A stretch of DNA of 64,000 nt from Phymatolithon calcareum (lineage: Eukaryota > Rhodophyta > Florideophyceae > Hapalidiales), in NCBI GenBank assembly GCA_977006965.1, contig OZ345371.1, forward strand, positions 1,426,001 to 1,490,000. The letters are read 5' to 3'. A program made the translations under genes and the position numbers. Shown piece after piece: positions 10,202 to 20,880 of the stretch (position 1 is the stretch's first letter; each line of letters starts with the position of its first letter). The notes beneath the pieces are model-generated. The model made no database searches. It saw only the letters and a program-made list of their open reading frames with translations, and had not been told where the DNA came from.

Positions 10202-10756
10202 TTAGTTTTTTTTCTGCTTGGGACGACTGTCATCTAAAATCTTGTCTCTGCTTTTCAGTGAGCCAGGTGATAGTGTTGTACGAACGGCACGAAACCTATG
10301 AAGCGCGTGTCGCACTAATCGGGTTGCACTCCTTCCAGCTCGGGCTGATCTCTCTAGATCCGGTGTCTTAGAAGCAATTGCATGCGGGCTTCCGCGTCGA
10401 TTTCTTCCCTCTTGTTCCAACTTGCCCTGTCTTTCTATAATTGCTGGAAAATTTTGAGAGTGCAATGGATTAAATTGTGCTGTGCCCTTCCTTGTCAAAT
10501 GTATTGTATTCATAGAAACTGCAGATTGTTCGAAAGTGGACATGGATGCTATCGTAACGGGACAGAATGCATCGTCATCGGCGTCATTGGCGGAACATTT
10601 TCGAATATCGCCATGATTTTTCGATTTCTCGTCATTAATCTCCATTTGTTCGAAGCTTAGAATCGATACCGGTTGTGTTTCTCCATGGAGATGAATGTCG
10701 TTGTCGAGCTGTTCTTCGCTTGTGTCGAAAATATAAGACCCGAGAAAATCAGCCAT
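10202..10756 (-). CDS. Hypothetical protein, 184 aa
   Basis: One uninterrupted frame starts at ATG 10756 with MADFLGSYIFDTSEEQLDND. The first half is acidic; the C-terminal 80 residues are strongly basic (HALHRFRAVRTTLSPGS, then KKN at the end). No domain was recognised and no membrane segment is seen. An ATATAAA box lies at 10771-10777, but only 15-21 nt before the ATG, closer than in the other genes here. The opposite strand also has an ORF of 92 codons, so the frame could be chance. It lies between repeats and has no obvious partner. Confidence 0.4.
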   Translation of the reverse strand: MADFLGSYIFDTSEEQLDNDIHLHGETQPVSILSFEQMEINDEKSKNHGDIRKCSANDADDDAFCPVTIASMSTFEQSAVSMNTIHLTRKGTAQFNPLHSQNFPAIIERQGKLEQEGRNRRGSPHAIASKTPDLERSARAGRSATRLVRHALHRFRAVRTTLSPGSLKSRDKILDDSRPKQKKN

Positions 10757-10777
10757 GTTGCAGTAGTTGGTTTATAT

Positions 10778-11273
10778 CCTCGTTCCCTTGTTATACGAGC
10801 ATTCTTGGATAAGTCTACGAGGGACTGTTGCACATTCTGTCGTTTTTAGAGACCTGCTTTGTTTCGGCGAGAAGATTTATAATTTTCATTTGCGAGGGCT
10901 GTATTGGAAGGACTTTAGCTTATATGCTTTCCCCTTTCTGTAATGAGATAGATATTGATTTTACCATCTAACCTTGTGTATCAAAACACCTTCACCACGC
11001 CTGCGAAAGTGATTCAAGTAATTTAGTGGAGCAGCAGTGTATGTGTAAAATTTGCTCAAAAATAATTAGATATTTAGTTTTTGACTTAAAAGTCAAATAT
11101 TTTAGCAGTGGGTCTTAACTTTAATTGAAGCTCTCATAGGAATCTATGTTCGTATTGGTTCACGAGAAGGTTTCGCGGAATCTGACACTTATAGAAGACG
11201 AGCTTGGCCGACAGGAAAAAATGTGTATTTTAATCATGAAGCAAGTGATGCTCCCTATATCGACAAGTTAAGA
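10778..11273. other. AT-rich intergenic stretch
   Basis: No ORF or element was recognised. The segment becomes strongly AT-rich from about 10860 and ends at the target duplication of the LINE-A insertion. Confidence 0.45.
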
Positions 11274-11285
11274 AAGTCACTAGAG

Positions 11286-11826
11286 TTTTTTTTTGAGCAA
11301 AGTTTATTTAAAAGCCCCACAGACTTCCGAAGATATGGGCAAGGCTTCGTCAGTTGCTACCTACCTTTGTGTAGCTTACGAAAACGCACCGCCAGAGGGG
11401 CGGGCGGAAAAACTTAGGATCTCAGATATCCCATCTAAATTGCAGAACTCCTGTATTGTTCGCCGTAGACGACCCCGGGCAGCGAGGCGTCATTGTGTGC
11501 TCATTGCGCCACATTTTGCAGCTCGGTGATCAGTGCACCGAGCTCGTTTGACAGCTGATCCGATGGCCTGTCTTAACCGGGCATGGCACGTGGCGCGGTA
11601 CTCGCGTAAGTCCCTATTGATTAAGGGCGTTGACATCGTCTCTATAGACGCTCTGCCGGCAGCGGCATACTGCTGGTATTTTTGGTATTCTCTGGACACC
11701 GACTTCTTGCTCAGTGCTGCACGTCTTCTCCACTTCGGCCGCCGTGCTCGCTCCTCGGCTGTTTGCTCCGCGCAACGTATCCTCTCATGGGTGTCACGAA
11801 GGCTTCTGCGTTGCTCCTGCCAGTGC
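11286..11826 (-). mobile_element. LINE-A fragment, copy 2, with target duplication
   Basis: This is almost the same sequence as 2097-2620, in the same orientation. It has the T-run (A-tail) at 11286-11294 and AATAAA-like 3' end. It is flanked by a 12-bp duplication AAGTCACTAGAG at 11274-11285 and 11827-11838. A minus ORF remnant (11490-11828) ends in SAVKRARCTDHRAAKC as in copy 1. Differences between copies are scattered substitutions, so both come from one source by separate insertions. Confidence 0.85.
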
Positions 11827-11959
11827 AAGTCACTAGAGTGATTAATATCATCCTGAACCTTACAGAATAATGTGTAGGACTGAGAGAAAAGTGATAAGAG
11901 AAGGAATTAAGGTGCTATTTAATCTCCAATTGGGTAGCTAGCCATGCGTATCCGGTACA

Positions 11960-13390
11960 TACGACCAGTTCGTTGCTGTACTTGACGTGTCAGCAGCGTA
12001 TGACAGCGTCCCGAGGGATGTCCTTCTCGAGCGACTGAAGAAAAAGTTGCCGGCGCACATAACAAAGATGGTATCTTACCTGATGAAACCGTTGTGGATC
12101 ACGTCGGCAGGAGATGAAACGAAAACGTGGTGCATTATCGACCGAGGTGTTCCGCAGGGCTCCCCGCTTAGTCCGTGCCTATATAACATATTCGTGGATA
12201 CGTTCGCAGAAGCCGTAGCCCAAGTAACAAGAACAGTGTCTGACCATCCAGCGCAGCTATTTGCGGATGATGTTCTTCTTCAGGCAAAGAATGCAAAAGG
12301 ATTGCAAAAACTATTGGACATAGCTACGAAGTGGGCAGCCGAGAACTCCATGAAATGGAACACGAAGCCAGGAAAGAGCAAGTTCCTTAAGTACAAAGTA
12401 CTCCCAAAGAAGAAATTCTTCCTTGCAGGAAAAGAGCTGCACCAGGCCTGGAGACTGTTCTACTTCGGGATCAGTATGAGCAACCACGGAGTCACCGACA
12501 ACACAGCAATCTCAAAAGTTCAGAATGCGATGGGATGCATACACAAACTCCACCAAATTGGCTTGAACGTCAGAGGACTCCAACCAACCACGTGCATCAG
12601 GATTTTCAAGTCGTTGAATCTCCACAAATGGGAGTATGCCATTCACCTAACCCCGATCATGAAACGACTACTATCGGCAATTGAAGCAGTAGAAGGTCTT
12701 TTCTACAGATACGATTTCGGAAAATATGCCGAGTATCGAAGGGAGAGGATGCGAGTGCTCTGCCGTCTCGCCAGCCCACAGATGAGGAGAATGCACCAGG
12801 CTGAAAGGTTCGCCTTAAGCTTAGTAAGACGGAGGAAGTTCCTGGAGCTTTCAGAAGAATACCAGGAAAAAGAAGATGATCTGGAAGACGTATCAAAGGA
12901 CATTGGGTTTCTCTGGGAAGAGGAACACCTTAAAGAGCTCTGAAACAAGCGGAAGAAGGTATGGTGTCAAAAAAGCGACGCCTACAAGCAACAGTCAAAG
13001 TCTGGTCGTTGGAAGAAGAGGGTCGGACAGTTAAAATCCCGATCGGCGTACCGAACGACCTACCAGGAGTGCTATATATAAGGGACAGAACTGCGCGGTT
13101 GAGATGCCTGAGCGTCATTTTCAACAGAGTTCCTTAGTGGAGAAAATCCATTCTGGCGAAGTACTTTGGGACTGGTGCTGTGGTAGAGCTTATCGTGTTG
13201 CAACGTATACTAGGGTCTATGAAGATGGACCAAGAAACGGAATGTGAATGCAAAAGATTTACTCGGGCCCTCACAGGGAGAGAAATTTGGATTAAGGAGA
13301 TATTAGAAGGATAGTAGAGAGATGAGTATGGAAAACAGCGAGAAGCTGCCCTGTTACTCAATTTGAGGCTTTGGGAGCTTTTTAAAATAA
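11960..13390 (+). mobile_element. LINE-B element, 5' truncated
   Basis: The element includes the reverse-transcriptase remnant, a charged tail, and a 3' end (AAAACAGCGAGAAGCTGCCC, then GGGAGCTTTTTAAAATAAAT) that is repeated at 14580-14845 and as relics at 8125 and 9830. The 5' half, including any endonuclease domain, is absent. Confidence 0.75.
11972..12943 (+). pseudogene. Non-LTR reverse transcriptase, C-terminal part
   Basis: The frame enters at motif A of a non-LTR reverse transcriptase (VLDVSAAYDSVPRD). It continues through GVPQGSPLSPCLYNIFVD (motif B) and the catalytic box QLFADDVLLQA (motif C), where the two aspartates are intact. The thumb follows (CIRIFKSLNLHKWEYAIHLT, VLCRLASPQMRRMHQAERFA), then a Lys/Glu-rich tail. 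The finger domain and upstream regions are missing, and there is no plausible start codon, so it is a 5'-truncated copy even though about 320 codons are open. A stop at 12943 separates the tail from further matching sequence. Confidence 0.85.
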
Positions 13391-13399
13391 ATCAACATA

Positions 13400-13984
13400 T
13401 ATCCCCGCCTCTCTCCTTGGCGATACACCAAAACAAGATATCAAATCGGCCATAACAAATGCCTCTGACCTCAGCAAGTGGAATCAAATGAAGCCTTGTA
13501 GACGTGCTGTCCTCTTAGGGCAATACCGCAATCATCATCATCATTTTTAACTGAAAAAATGTCAAAGTTATTTCAGTTCACAGAGTGCAGAAAAATGAAT
13601 TGAAAGGAATGCCATTTTCTTCGTATATGCTTTCCATGGTTTTTAATATTAAAAATTCACAGGGCAGTAAGTCCTCGTTCATTGAATCTTCGAATTTAGG
13701 ATAAGCTCGAGTTCAGAATGGAAGAGGATTCTGTTAAAGTTTGCAGAATATTCAATATCGTAATTAAGTGGATTAATTGAAAAGGTTCAATTTTTCCGAA
13801 CTTCAGGGAAGTTTGTACGTCTCTTAGCGCTCTACTAGACTCAAAACTTCAAGTTCCTTAATCAGAATATATCCGATTTGAAAATTCCATATCTGAATCT
13901 GAATAACATGAATTCTTGAGCAATATGATAGTGCATGCATTAAATTTACGACCTTTTCTGAGTCCGCTGCACTGCGCATGTTCA
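13400..13984. other. Intergenic, no gene seen
   Basis: AT-rich sequence with no ORF or repeat that I recognise. Confidence 0.45.
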
Positions 13985-14400
13985 ACACGTTTGCTCCTCG
14001 CTCAGCAGCGAACATTGAATAACTTTTTATCATCTATAGTGACGATTTCAACACCCTTGGTCGATAGGGCCGCACACGAGTACCACTTTGTGTTCCATGT
14101 GCGGTGCCGATATATTGACGGATCAGCTGTGAAACGAACTCCGTGCACGGATCACTGAGCAGGTAAATGTGACAAAAGAACACTAAATGACGCCTCGCTA
14201 TCCGAGGTCGTCCACGGCGAACTAGGCAGAAGTTCCACATCTTAGATAGGATTATCTGATATCCTAAGTATTTCCGTCCGTCTATCTGGTGGTACGTGTT
14301 CATGAGCTACATAAAGGTTGGTAGCAAATGAGGAAGCCATGTCCATGCCTTCGAAATTCTATGGGGCTCGTTCGTACACTTGGATTAAAAAATGAGTAAC
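13985..14400 (+). mobile_element. LINE-A relic, copy 3
   Basis: In plus orientation the segment reads TPLVDRAAHEY then DGSAVKRTPCTDH (compare TPLINRDLREY and GSAVKRARCTDH of copies 1 and 2). It ends with a degenerate form of the LINE-A tail near 14320-14375 (GAGGAAGCC to ATGGGGCTCG). It is much more diverged than copies 1 and 2 and has several stops. Confidence 0.6.
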
Positions 14401-14579
14401 TTTGTTCCATGTCTATCCGGTCACATAAAGTATCTTTTAACTCGACGAAGCGCAACGGGAGAAGGACCTTGTATGCTATGGTGCAAGAGAAGCCGTCTCG
14501 CAAGATGAATTTCCTTGTACTATGCACGCGCGCGTGCAACTCAGCTTTCGGAGTTTATTGCATGTACACGTACACTCAT

Positions 14580-14845
14580 CTGAGGTGCCTAGGAGATTTT
14601 CAACAGAGCCCCGCTGGGGAGATATCCACCTTGGCGACATACGTTGGAACCGGTGCGTTGCTTGAGCTCGAAGCGCTCGAACGAGCAAAGACTCACGCAG
14701 ACCCTTACCGGAAGAGAAATTCGAATTAAGGAGATCCGAGGGGAGTAGTGTGTGACCGCCGCGGAGGACAGTGAGAAGCTGCCCTGTTACTCAAATTCAG
14801 GTATTGGGAGCTTTTTCAAGTGCTTTTTAAAAAAATTAAACAGCA
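14580..14845 (+). mobile_element. LINE-B 3' fragment, second copy
   Basis: The segment parallels 13120-13390: an ORF piece with LTGREIRIKEI (LTGREIWIKEI in the other copy), then CAGTGAGAAGCTGCCCTGTT and GGTATTGGGAGCTTTTT. It begins with a reading of FNRAPLGRY. Only the last part of the element is present. Confidence 0.65.
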
Positions 14846-14849
14846 CATA

Positions 14850-16130
14850 TCTCGCACCTACACGAATACCATGAGAGCAACCATGCAGATTTACTATTGG
14901 AGTACCCCTTGGTATCTAGTTATCTGACCCTCCATAATGGACACACCAGTTATCGAGAATAGGCTGAGTCATCTTTGAAAAGGAAACAAAAGATTCGTTG
15001 TAGCTTGAACGACCCCCAGCTTATGCGAATGGATTTCAGGAAGTGTCTTAACTCTTATTGTCCCTTTTGTAACAGATCTTGGTACGAGTTGGGCAGTATA
15101 CGAACCGCAGTAAAACGGGGAGAGACAGTTGCTTCCCCCTGCAGTGAAATACTGTCCTAGTGCCTATTCCTTCTTTTCGTCTACGACATTTCTTTTTTCG
15201 AGCTCTGGGGCAAGAGCTCAGCATTGAAATATCTTCTACTGCACAATCGCGCGCTGGCTTCCTTCAAGGGAATACTTGCGTGATTCACTGTTTCCAAAGC
15301 CTTGGTGTGTGCACTGCCCCGTTGCTGTTCAGCAGCACTGACAATGTGCTTATGAATCATAATAACGATTTTTGCAGCAACACAAGGCTCGTAGCATCAT
15401 CGGATGTCGATTGCAAGGAAGATCCGATTGTACAGGTCATAAAACAGAACTATTGCTGACGCAGGGACAATCTGCTTCCACCAGAAGCTACAGCAAATTC
15501 ATCATTTTTGTTTGGTATGTTAGCTTTGTTCAAATTTCTCCTTGAAACCTGCTGCGAATCTGAGCTTAGAGACCATCGTACAGTAGAGTAATGTGAATAT
15601 CGAGCAAAATTCTATTTATTTATGGAAACTGTGGTCCACCGCTGTTAATCGTTAACATGGTACATTACAGCACACTGTTTACATTCAAACCCATGGGTTC
15701 TTGTTGCATCATGGACGTTTCCTTCGGGAAACGTACACCTCTATGAAGATGCTTGTCGAATAGCAGACACAGACGGCCCGATGCGATCACTGCTGCATTT
15801 GCAGACACCAGAATAAACCTTGAGCTCGATTTCTAATGTGTGAGTCTACCAACGAAACGTGCAAGAATGTGCAGCCAAGTAAGATGAATACGATTTGCAC
15901 CTAAAACGTCAAGAAAAGGGAAATCAACGTTTTCCAGTCGTACTTTTCTCCCTGCCCATCGCCAGCGCTCTTTACACGATGCGTTCTACTGTAGGTCCAC
16001 GTCCTACTTCCATGTCGGGAAAACTTGGCGCTCAGCCTTGTTCCGTCCGCCAGGCACGCGATCCTCAATTCAAGGCGCTATCTTTGCCAGTGTCCAACCC
16101 GTAGATTTCCTGCACAGCGCATTCCCGGCG
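14850..16130. other. Intergenic, no gene seen
   Basis: A 99-codon plus ORF at 15160-15459 and a few shorter ones carry no recognisable features. No repeat from elsewhere in the window was matched here. Confidence 0.4.
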
Positions 16131-16134
16131 GTGT

Positions 16135-16143
16135 GCTTTTAAG
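16135..16143 (+). promoter_or_regulatory. TTTAAGC core promoter element, family member 1
   Basis: The sequence GCTTTTAAGCC lies about 74 nt before the ATG at 16209. The same TTTAAGC core lies at about -80 and -85 of the other two intact family members (18899-18907 minus strand, 27951-27960). Confidence 0.45.
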
Positions 16144-16208
16144 CCACCACCGCGTTCTACTCATGTGCAAATGCTCTGACGAAGACCGGCACCAACCTCC
16201 ATTGTAAA

Positions 16209-16718
16209 ATGTCAGAATTCGAATCTACAATCGCCGCCCAACACACCTCTGAAAAAAGTCACTGCCGCTCTTGTTCAGGATCGCGCTCGCCTTCGCTTTT
16301 GAGCGCTTCGGTTTCGTACTCCAAAGGCACCTCACACCGCTCGAAGCACGTCTCGCGTTCCCCAACCCAATTCTGCGAGCACTGCACACGGAATGCATCG
16401 TTCGACGGCATCTCATCGCGCTCCGCCGCTTCGCCCTCGACTTCTTCGTCGCACAAGAGTAAGCGCAAACTGAAGCGTCACGGCCGCTCTTCGAAACGGT
16501 CGCACAAGTCCGAGCAGACGCCGTCACGCCCGACGCCCGTGACGTCGGGCAAATCGCGACGTATACACATGTGGGAGCTCGACAGTGACGGTTACCCTAA
16601 GAAATACAGTGTCGGCCTTCCCGCCAGTTGCTTGAACGGTGCCGGACAGCGGCGCAGTCAAGCGGAGCCGGGGCGACAGGTGCAATTCGCGGCGTTTGCG
16701 GATCTATACTACTTCTAG
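16209..16718 (+). CDS. SR-rich family protein, member 1
   Basis: A single frame of 169 codons starts MSEFESTIAAQHTSEKSHC and ends DLYYF. The N-terminal two thirds are Ser/Arg/Lys-rich with a CEHC pair (FCEHCTRN, around residue 55) and KSKRKLKRHG-type basic runs. The last 55 residues carry the motif shared with the members at 18128 and 28042: MWELDSDGYPKK, then GLPASCLNGA, then VQFAAFADLYYF at the extreme C-terminus. It lacks the PP-IT-EEY motif seen in the others. The basic, low-complexity composition suggests nuclear or nucleic-acid association, but no known domain was recognised and no function is claimed. It lies 1.4 kb from member 2 in convergent orientation. Confidence 0.75.
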   Translation: MSEFESTIAAQHTSEKSHCRSCSGSRSPSLLSASVSYSKGTSHRSKHVSRSPTQFCEHCTRNASFDGISSRSAASPSTSSSHKSKRKLKRHGRSSKRSHKSEQTPSRPTPVTSGKSRRIHMWELDSDGYPKKYSVGLPASCLNGAGQRRSQAEPGRQVQFAAFADLYYF

Positions 16719-18127
16719 CGCCGAAGGCCGCGCACTAACCTGCTGTGCCTTTCGCGAATGCTGCAGCATTCGCATGCGTCCGGTCAGGGCAAGAGCCGAA
16801 AATTGACGATAATTTTTCAATAATTGCTGCATAACATACACGTGTATACGCCGGCGTGAAGTTTCAGACCTTTGGACGATGCCGTTGTCGTCACAAGTCA
16901 GACGAGATGCCGAAACTATTGAAGGAACGAAACATCCTCTTGAAACAGACAATGTCTCTCGAAAACGCAGCTATAGGGTCGACCGACATAGCTAACACGT
17001 CACAAGAATAAAACATACTGTACGTTAATGTAATTTTGCGCCATCTTGGCGTCCGTCGAAAACAATGAAAGGAAGACGAGTTCCATTAATAAAATTTCAA
17101 CAGCTTCTCTCGAGTTTTTTTTCCGGAAGTCGTGCCTTCCTGCCTTCACTGTTATCAGTGCTCGAGACAAGGACAAGAATTTTACAACTCAGCAACTGCC
17201 ACCATGAGCGAAACCTACAACGAAGAATTTTGCAAATCTCATGCCCTCCATTGTGACACTCAGTGGCACTGAGAGCACCGTCTAAGCCATCAGCTAGCAA
17301 CCAACGTAACTGCTGTACCACAGTAGTGCCAGTGCAGAATCCGCGTCTGCGTCATATCATAGACCCTAGTTTATCGAACCCGAGCCGCAATGGAATTTAC
17401 TTGCTATGTGCATTTCGCGAACACAACTTTTACACCTCACCACGTGTACAAGATCTCGTGCAACTAAGCGATGCTGTGCTTGTACTTTCCCTTTGAGGCG
17501 CGTGCTTTCCACTCATGTTTCGAGGCACTGCATCGGGTCTCCATAGAGAAGAGGTATGAGCTCCCGAAATATGCGTCTAAACAGGGATATTCCGCATGCG
17601 CTTGTGAAGAGTGACAAATTCTTTCCACCGCATATTTCAATTCCCCCTCGGGGCACCGCAAGTGTGCAAATACAAGCTAATTGGCTACACGACCTCTATC
17701 AATTTGCTTTGAATTCTCCACCTCTTTACCTTTTGTACAACAAGAACTGAAGGCGGAACGTACATGCAATGACATTGACTACAAACTTATTGTTAACAAC
17801 TCTGCTTAGACCCGAATGGCCTGCAGTGAGGTTTGAAACTACTATACATATGGACGACCTCCAGCCACCGCAAGCGTGCAGGAAATCTTCCAAGGTTGAT
17901 GCGATAAGAAAGTCATCTAAGATTACACGAGCAAATAGGGCTCAATTCATTACGAATTACTCTCTCAAACCCCCAGCATGACATGCCAAACTCACCAACT
18001 GCATCCAGCATTCTTAACCTGTCGGAGAAAGTGTAAGCGCGCACGATGAAACCACGGCATCAAATCACCCTGCTCAGAGTCAACTTGCCGATTCTGTGCG
18101 GCACAACCCTGGGCTGCATCCTGCATT
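16719..18127. other. Intergenic between convergent family members
   Basis: Only short ORFs without family features were seen. The stretch separates the 3' ends of family members 1 and 2, whose stop codons face each other. Confidence 0.45.
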
Positions 18128-18820
18128 CTAGAAGTAGTACAGGTCCGCAAAGTCAGCGAAGTGCACCCGGCGCTCCCGTTCCAGCGCGCTGAAACGCTGC
18201 GGAGCACCGCTAAGGCAACTGTCCGGCATTTTAACCCGAGATTTCTTCGGCATGCCAGTCTTATCCAGCTCCCACATAGTGACGCGTGTCGACAGTCTTG
18301 GTTTCGCATGTTGCTCAACGGTGTGCGAACGATGGGCGGATTCGCTGCGACGTTTCGCTTTACGTTTACTCTTGCGTTTCTTATCGTCACGCTTGCGGTC
18401 TCGCGAACGGTCGCGCGACGAGCGCGAGGATGCACGGTTGCGCGAAGCATGTCGGCGGCAGTGCTCGCAGCGGTCTTGACGGTCTGTGTGTGTCGCCGTG
18501 GGCGATGGCGACTCGGAGGATGAGACGGAACCCGGAGGCGGCGACGGGGCTCGATGGGCGCGACGAGAACGCGAGCGTCGAGGGCGAGATACATAGTACG
18601 TTTGATGGTGCACGAGGTTGGCGTATTCCTCGTCGGTAATTAAAGGCGGCGCTTGAGAACGAGTGCGGGACCTTGAGCGGTGACGGCGGGAACGATGGTC
18701 GGAGCCGGAGTGATTGATGAGGGATTCTGTGTCGGCCGGGGCGTGCCGGGAGCGTGCACGATGGCGTCGGGAAGTACGGTATCCGTTCTTTTGCGCGATA
18801 GAAGTTTCATCGACAGTCAT
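18128..18820 (-). CDS. SR-rich family protein, member 2
   Basis: A minus-strand frame of 230 codons starts at ATG 18820 (MTVDETSIAQKNGYRTSRRH). Order of parts: RS/RH-dipeptide region (residues 17-55), PPLITDEEYANL (58-69), a second RSRSRR patch (about 80-90), a Pro/Ser linker, CEHC (118-121), a long Arg/Lys/Asp/Ser tract (about 122-160), and the shared C-terminal module VTMWELDKTGMPKK, MPDSCLSGA, VHFADFADLYYF. It has all three family motifs and looks the most complete member. The RS dipeptides resemble those of SR splicing factors, but no RRM is present. Long opposite-strand ORFs here are shadows. Confidence 0.8.
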   Translation of the reverse strand: MTVDETSIAQKNGYRTSRRHRARSRHAPADTESLINHSGSDHRSRRHRSRSRTRSQAPPLITDEEYANLVHHQTYYVSRPRRSRSRRAHRAPSPPPGSVSSSESPSPTATHTDRQDRCEHCRRHASRNRASSRSSRDRSRDRKRDDKKRKSKRKAKRRSESAHRSHTVEQHAKPRLSTRVTMWELDKTGMPKKSRVKMPDSCLSGAPQRFSALERERRVHFADFADLYYF

Positions 18821-18898
18821 TTTGGTTAGCTGTGTTGGTGAATGCTGTTCGCTTTGGCACTCGTCGGTGCATCTTTGACTAGAGGTGGAAGGGGAAGT

Positions 18899-18907
18899 GC
18901 TTAAATG
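18899..18907 (-). promoter_or_regulatory. TTTAAGC core promoter element, family member 2
   Basis: On the minus strand this reads CATTTAAGC, about 80 nt before the ATG of the member-2 gene. Confidence 0.4.
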
Positions 18908-18909
18908 TA

Positions 18910-20689
18910 GATGGACGTGATTAAAGAGTCAGCGCAGAGTGTACCAAAAATTGGCGGGTGCGAAGACGGAAGTTACAGCGGTGTCGCGTCAGAGGGGAAA
19001 TTTGACGGGCGGGACCGGGCCAGGAGAGAAGAGATGGAGATTTCAGCATTTGCGTGTTACGACGTACTGCTACAGTTGTATACTTTATCGTTTTGGCAGC
19101 AGTTTAGAGGGAAGGGAGAACGGGTTGAGAGAAAGATGTTTTCATTTTTCAGAAATCTTGAAATTGAAAATCAATGCCTCTTTCGGCGTAAGGCAGCATG
19201 TATTGTAATGGGGTCTTTCAGATCTGAATAGATGGAGTTAAAAGAGTGGAGCTCGTGTTGGAACTTTCGTTATTGTGCCGAGCATCAATTAACGTATACG
19301 TTTATGGCGGTGTATAATCTCGTTTAATGGATAAAATAGAGCTTTCTAGGGCATTCCCTTGACTCGAACGATGCAAAGGACACGGCGCGTATAACTGTCC
19401 CGGACTGGTAACTGAAATCGATGGCCGAATAAAGTATGGAACACTAAATAATAGACATCAGAGACTTCGCGGGCCAAATGGAGCTATCATCGTGCTCACT
19501 AGCTTTACCGAATTCCGTTGGCAGAGTCGAAGTGTTGTCGTTCAGTCCACACGTGGCTGGCTACCCAAGTTCACCTTGATTTCTATTCTTTGTAAAGACC
19601 GAATCCGTGCTCGAAATATTCGCTGGGCTAGATTCAGGGCCCGATCAACCGCGTGTACCAACGTGCTGTCGACCGCTCGTCACGGAAGTTTGGCAATGAT
19701 TCCCTTGTTGCAGTCGTTTGTGGAAGTGTGATGTACGTGCAGGTATCGCAGATCCCTTGTTCACTGTGTTTTTGCACAAGCGGATCGCGATATCGGTCTG
19801 AGCTTTACGTGGCCAGCTGGCCAATGACGCTTGGCTTCTGCAACAATCGTCAGTATGATGCTCACCCATTTTAGTTTATGTGTCACGCCCTGCCCTGTGT
19901 CAACAAGTTTTTTCGGAGATATTAGCTTTCTAGTCCAGCATTTTTAATCAATGGAAACAATGAATGAGAACAAGGTATTTATGATAAACGTGCAGAGCAT
20001 CCATCTGCTGCGCACAGGCGACGGTATCCATCAGCATGTTCCACATGTCGAAGACGCTGACGGATACTGCGGCCATGCGCATTATGGTGGAGCGGTTGAA
20101 GCCAACGCAATCTCAAGACTTCACTCGAGGTTCATCGATTACCCAACTGGAGATTAAATGGCACCTTTACTTCTATTCACAGTACCTGTATATCATGCTC
20201 GATATTCTGTATGGTTCAGATTTGTGTTGATTGCTCTAACTACTTTCCTGGCTCTTTGTGCACACTGGTTTTAGCGTTTGTCACTTCAACGTGGTGGTAC
20301 ACGGAATTCCCAACCGACAAGACTTCAATCATATATTTCAGCTTTTCGAAATATGTCATGGAGATACACTCGTTCTCCATTGATTGCAAGTTTCTAAAAC
20401 GTTTTCGTCACATGATTTAGGACCGACCTTCCAGTACATTTTTGGTTTCCAACCTGCCGGACACTCCTCTTCAAACTTCGAGATTCCTAATGCAGATACC
20501 ACAAGAGAAATCGGCGAGAAATTGCCCTCTCCAATCAACAGAAAACGTGCAGCTGTATCCTCTCTGCTTTGCCTGAACAACTGCGAAGATGCGCCAAGTT
20601 AACGAAATTATACGTTTCGGAAAAAAGGAATACCAAGGTGTCATTTAACCTGAAGTGGGTCAAATCTCCTTTACAGCAAACAGAAGATT
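18910..20689. other. Intergenic, no gene seen
   Basis: Several ORFs of 60-106 codons overlap each other on both strands without family features. The longest, at 18911-19231, covers the upstream region of family member 2 and is probably chance. Confidence 0.4.
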
Positions 20690-20880
20690 TCGTCTGGCTT
20701 CTGGCTCCAGAACTCTCGGGCGAGATTCGGCAACTGGTTTTTATTTAAAATTTTACGAACGCATCTGGTGACGCTTGGGACAACTTTTCGAGTGTCAAGA
20801 AAAATTTTCTTAATTCCGTCCTAGGAAGGGTTCTGTATTGGGTGTCCTACAGTTCAGTGGTCTACAGCTGAGGTGTACAA
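20690..20880 (+). repeat. Coding-like dispersed repeat, copy 2
   Basis: The plus strand reads NASGDAWDNFSSVKKNFLNS and SYSSVVYS, parallel to the minus strand at 9660-9810 (NASADAWGDFPRAKKFWLDS, SYSTIQWT). The surrounding TTTTTATTTAAAA is also shared. The frame is not open beyond the motif. Confidence 0.6.

Noticed and set aside
18161-18639. Plus ORFs of 117-120 codons opposite SR-rich member 2
   Set aside because: They are shadows of the RS/R-rich minus-strand gene, whose motifs are shared with other family members.
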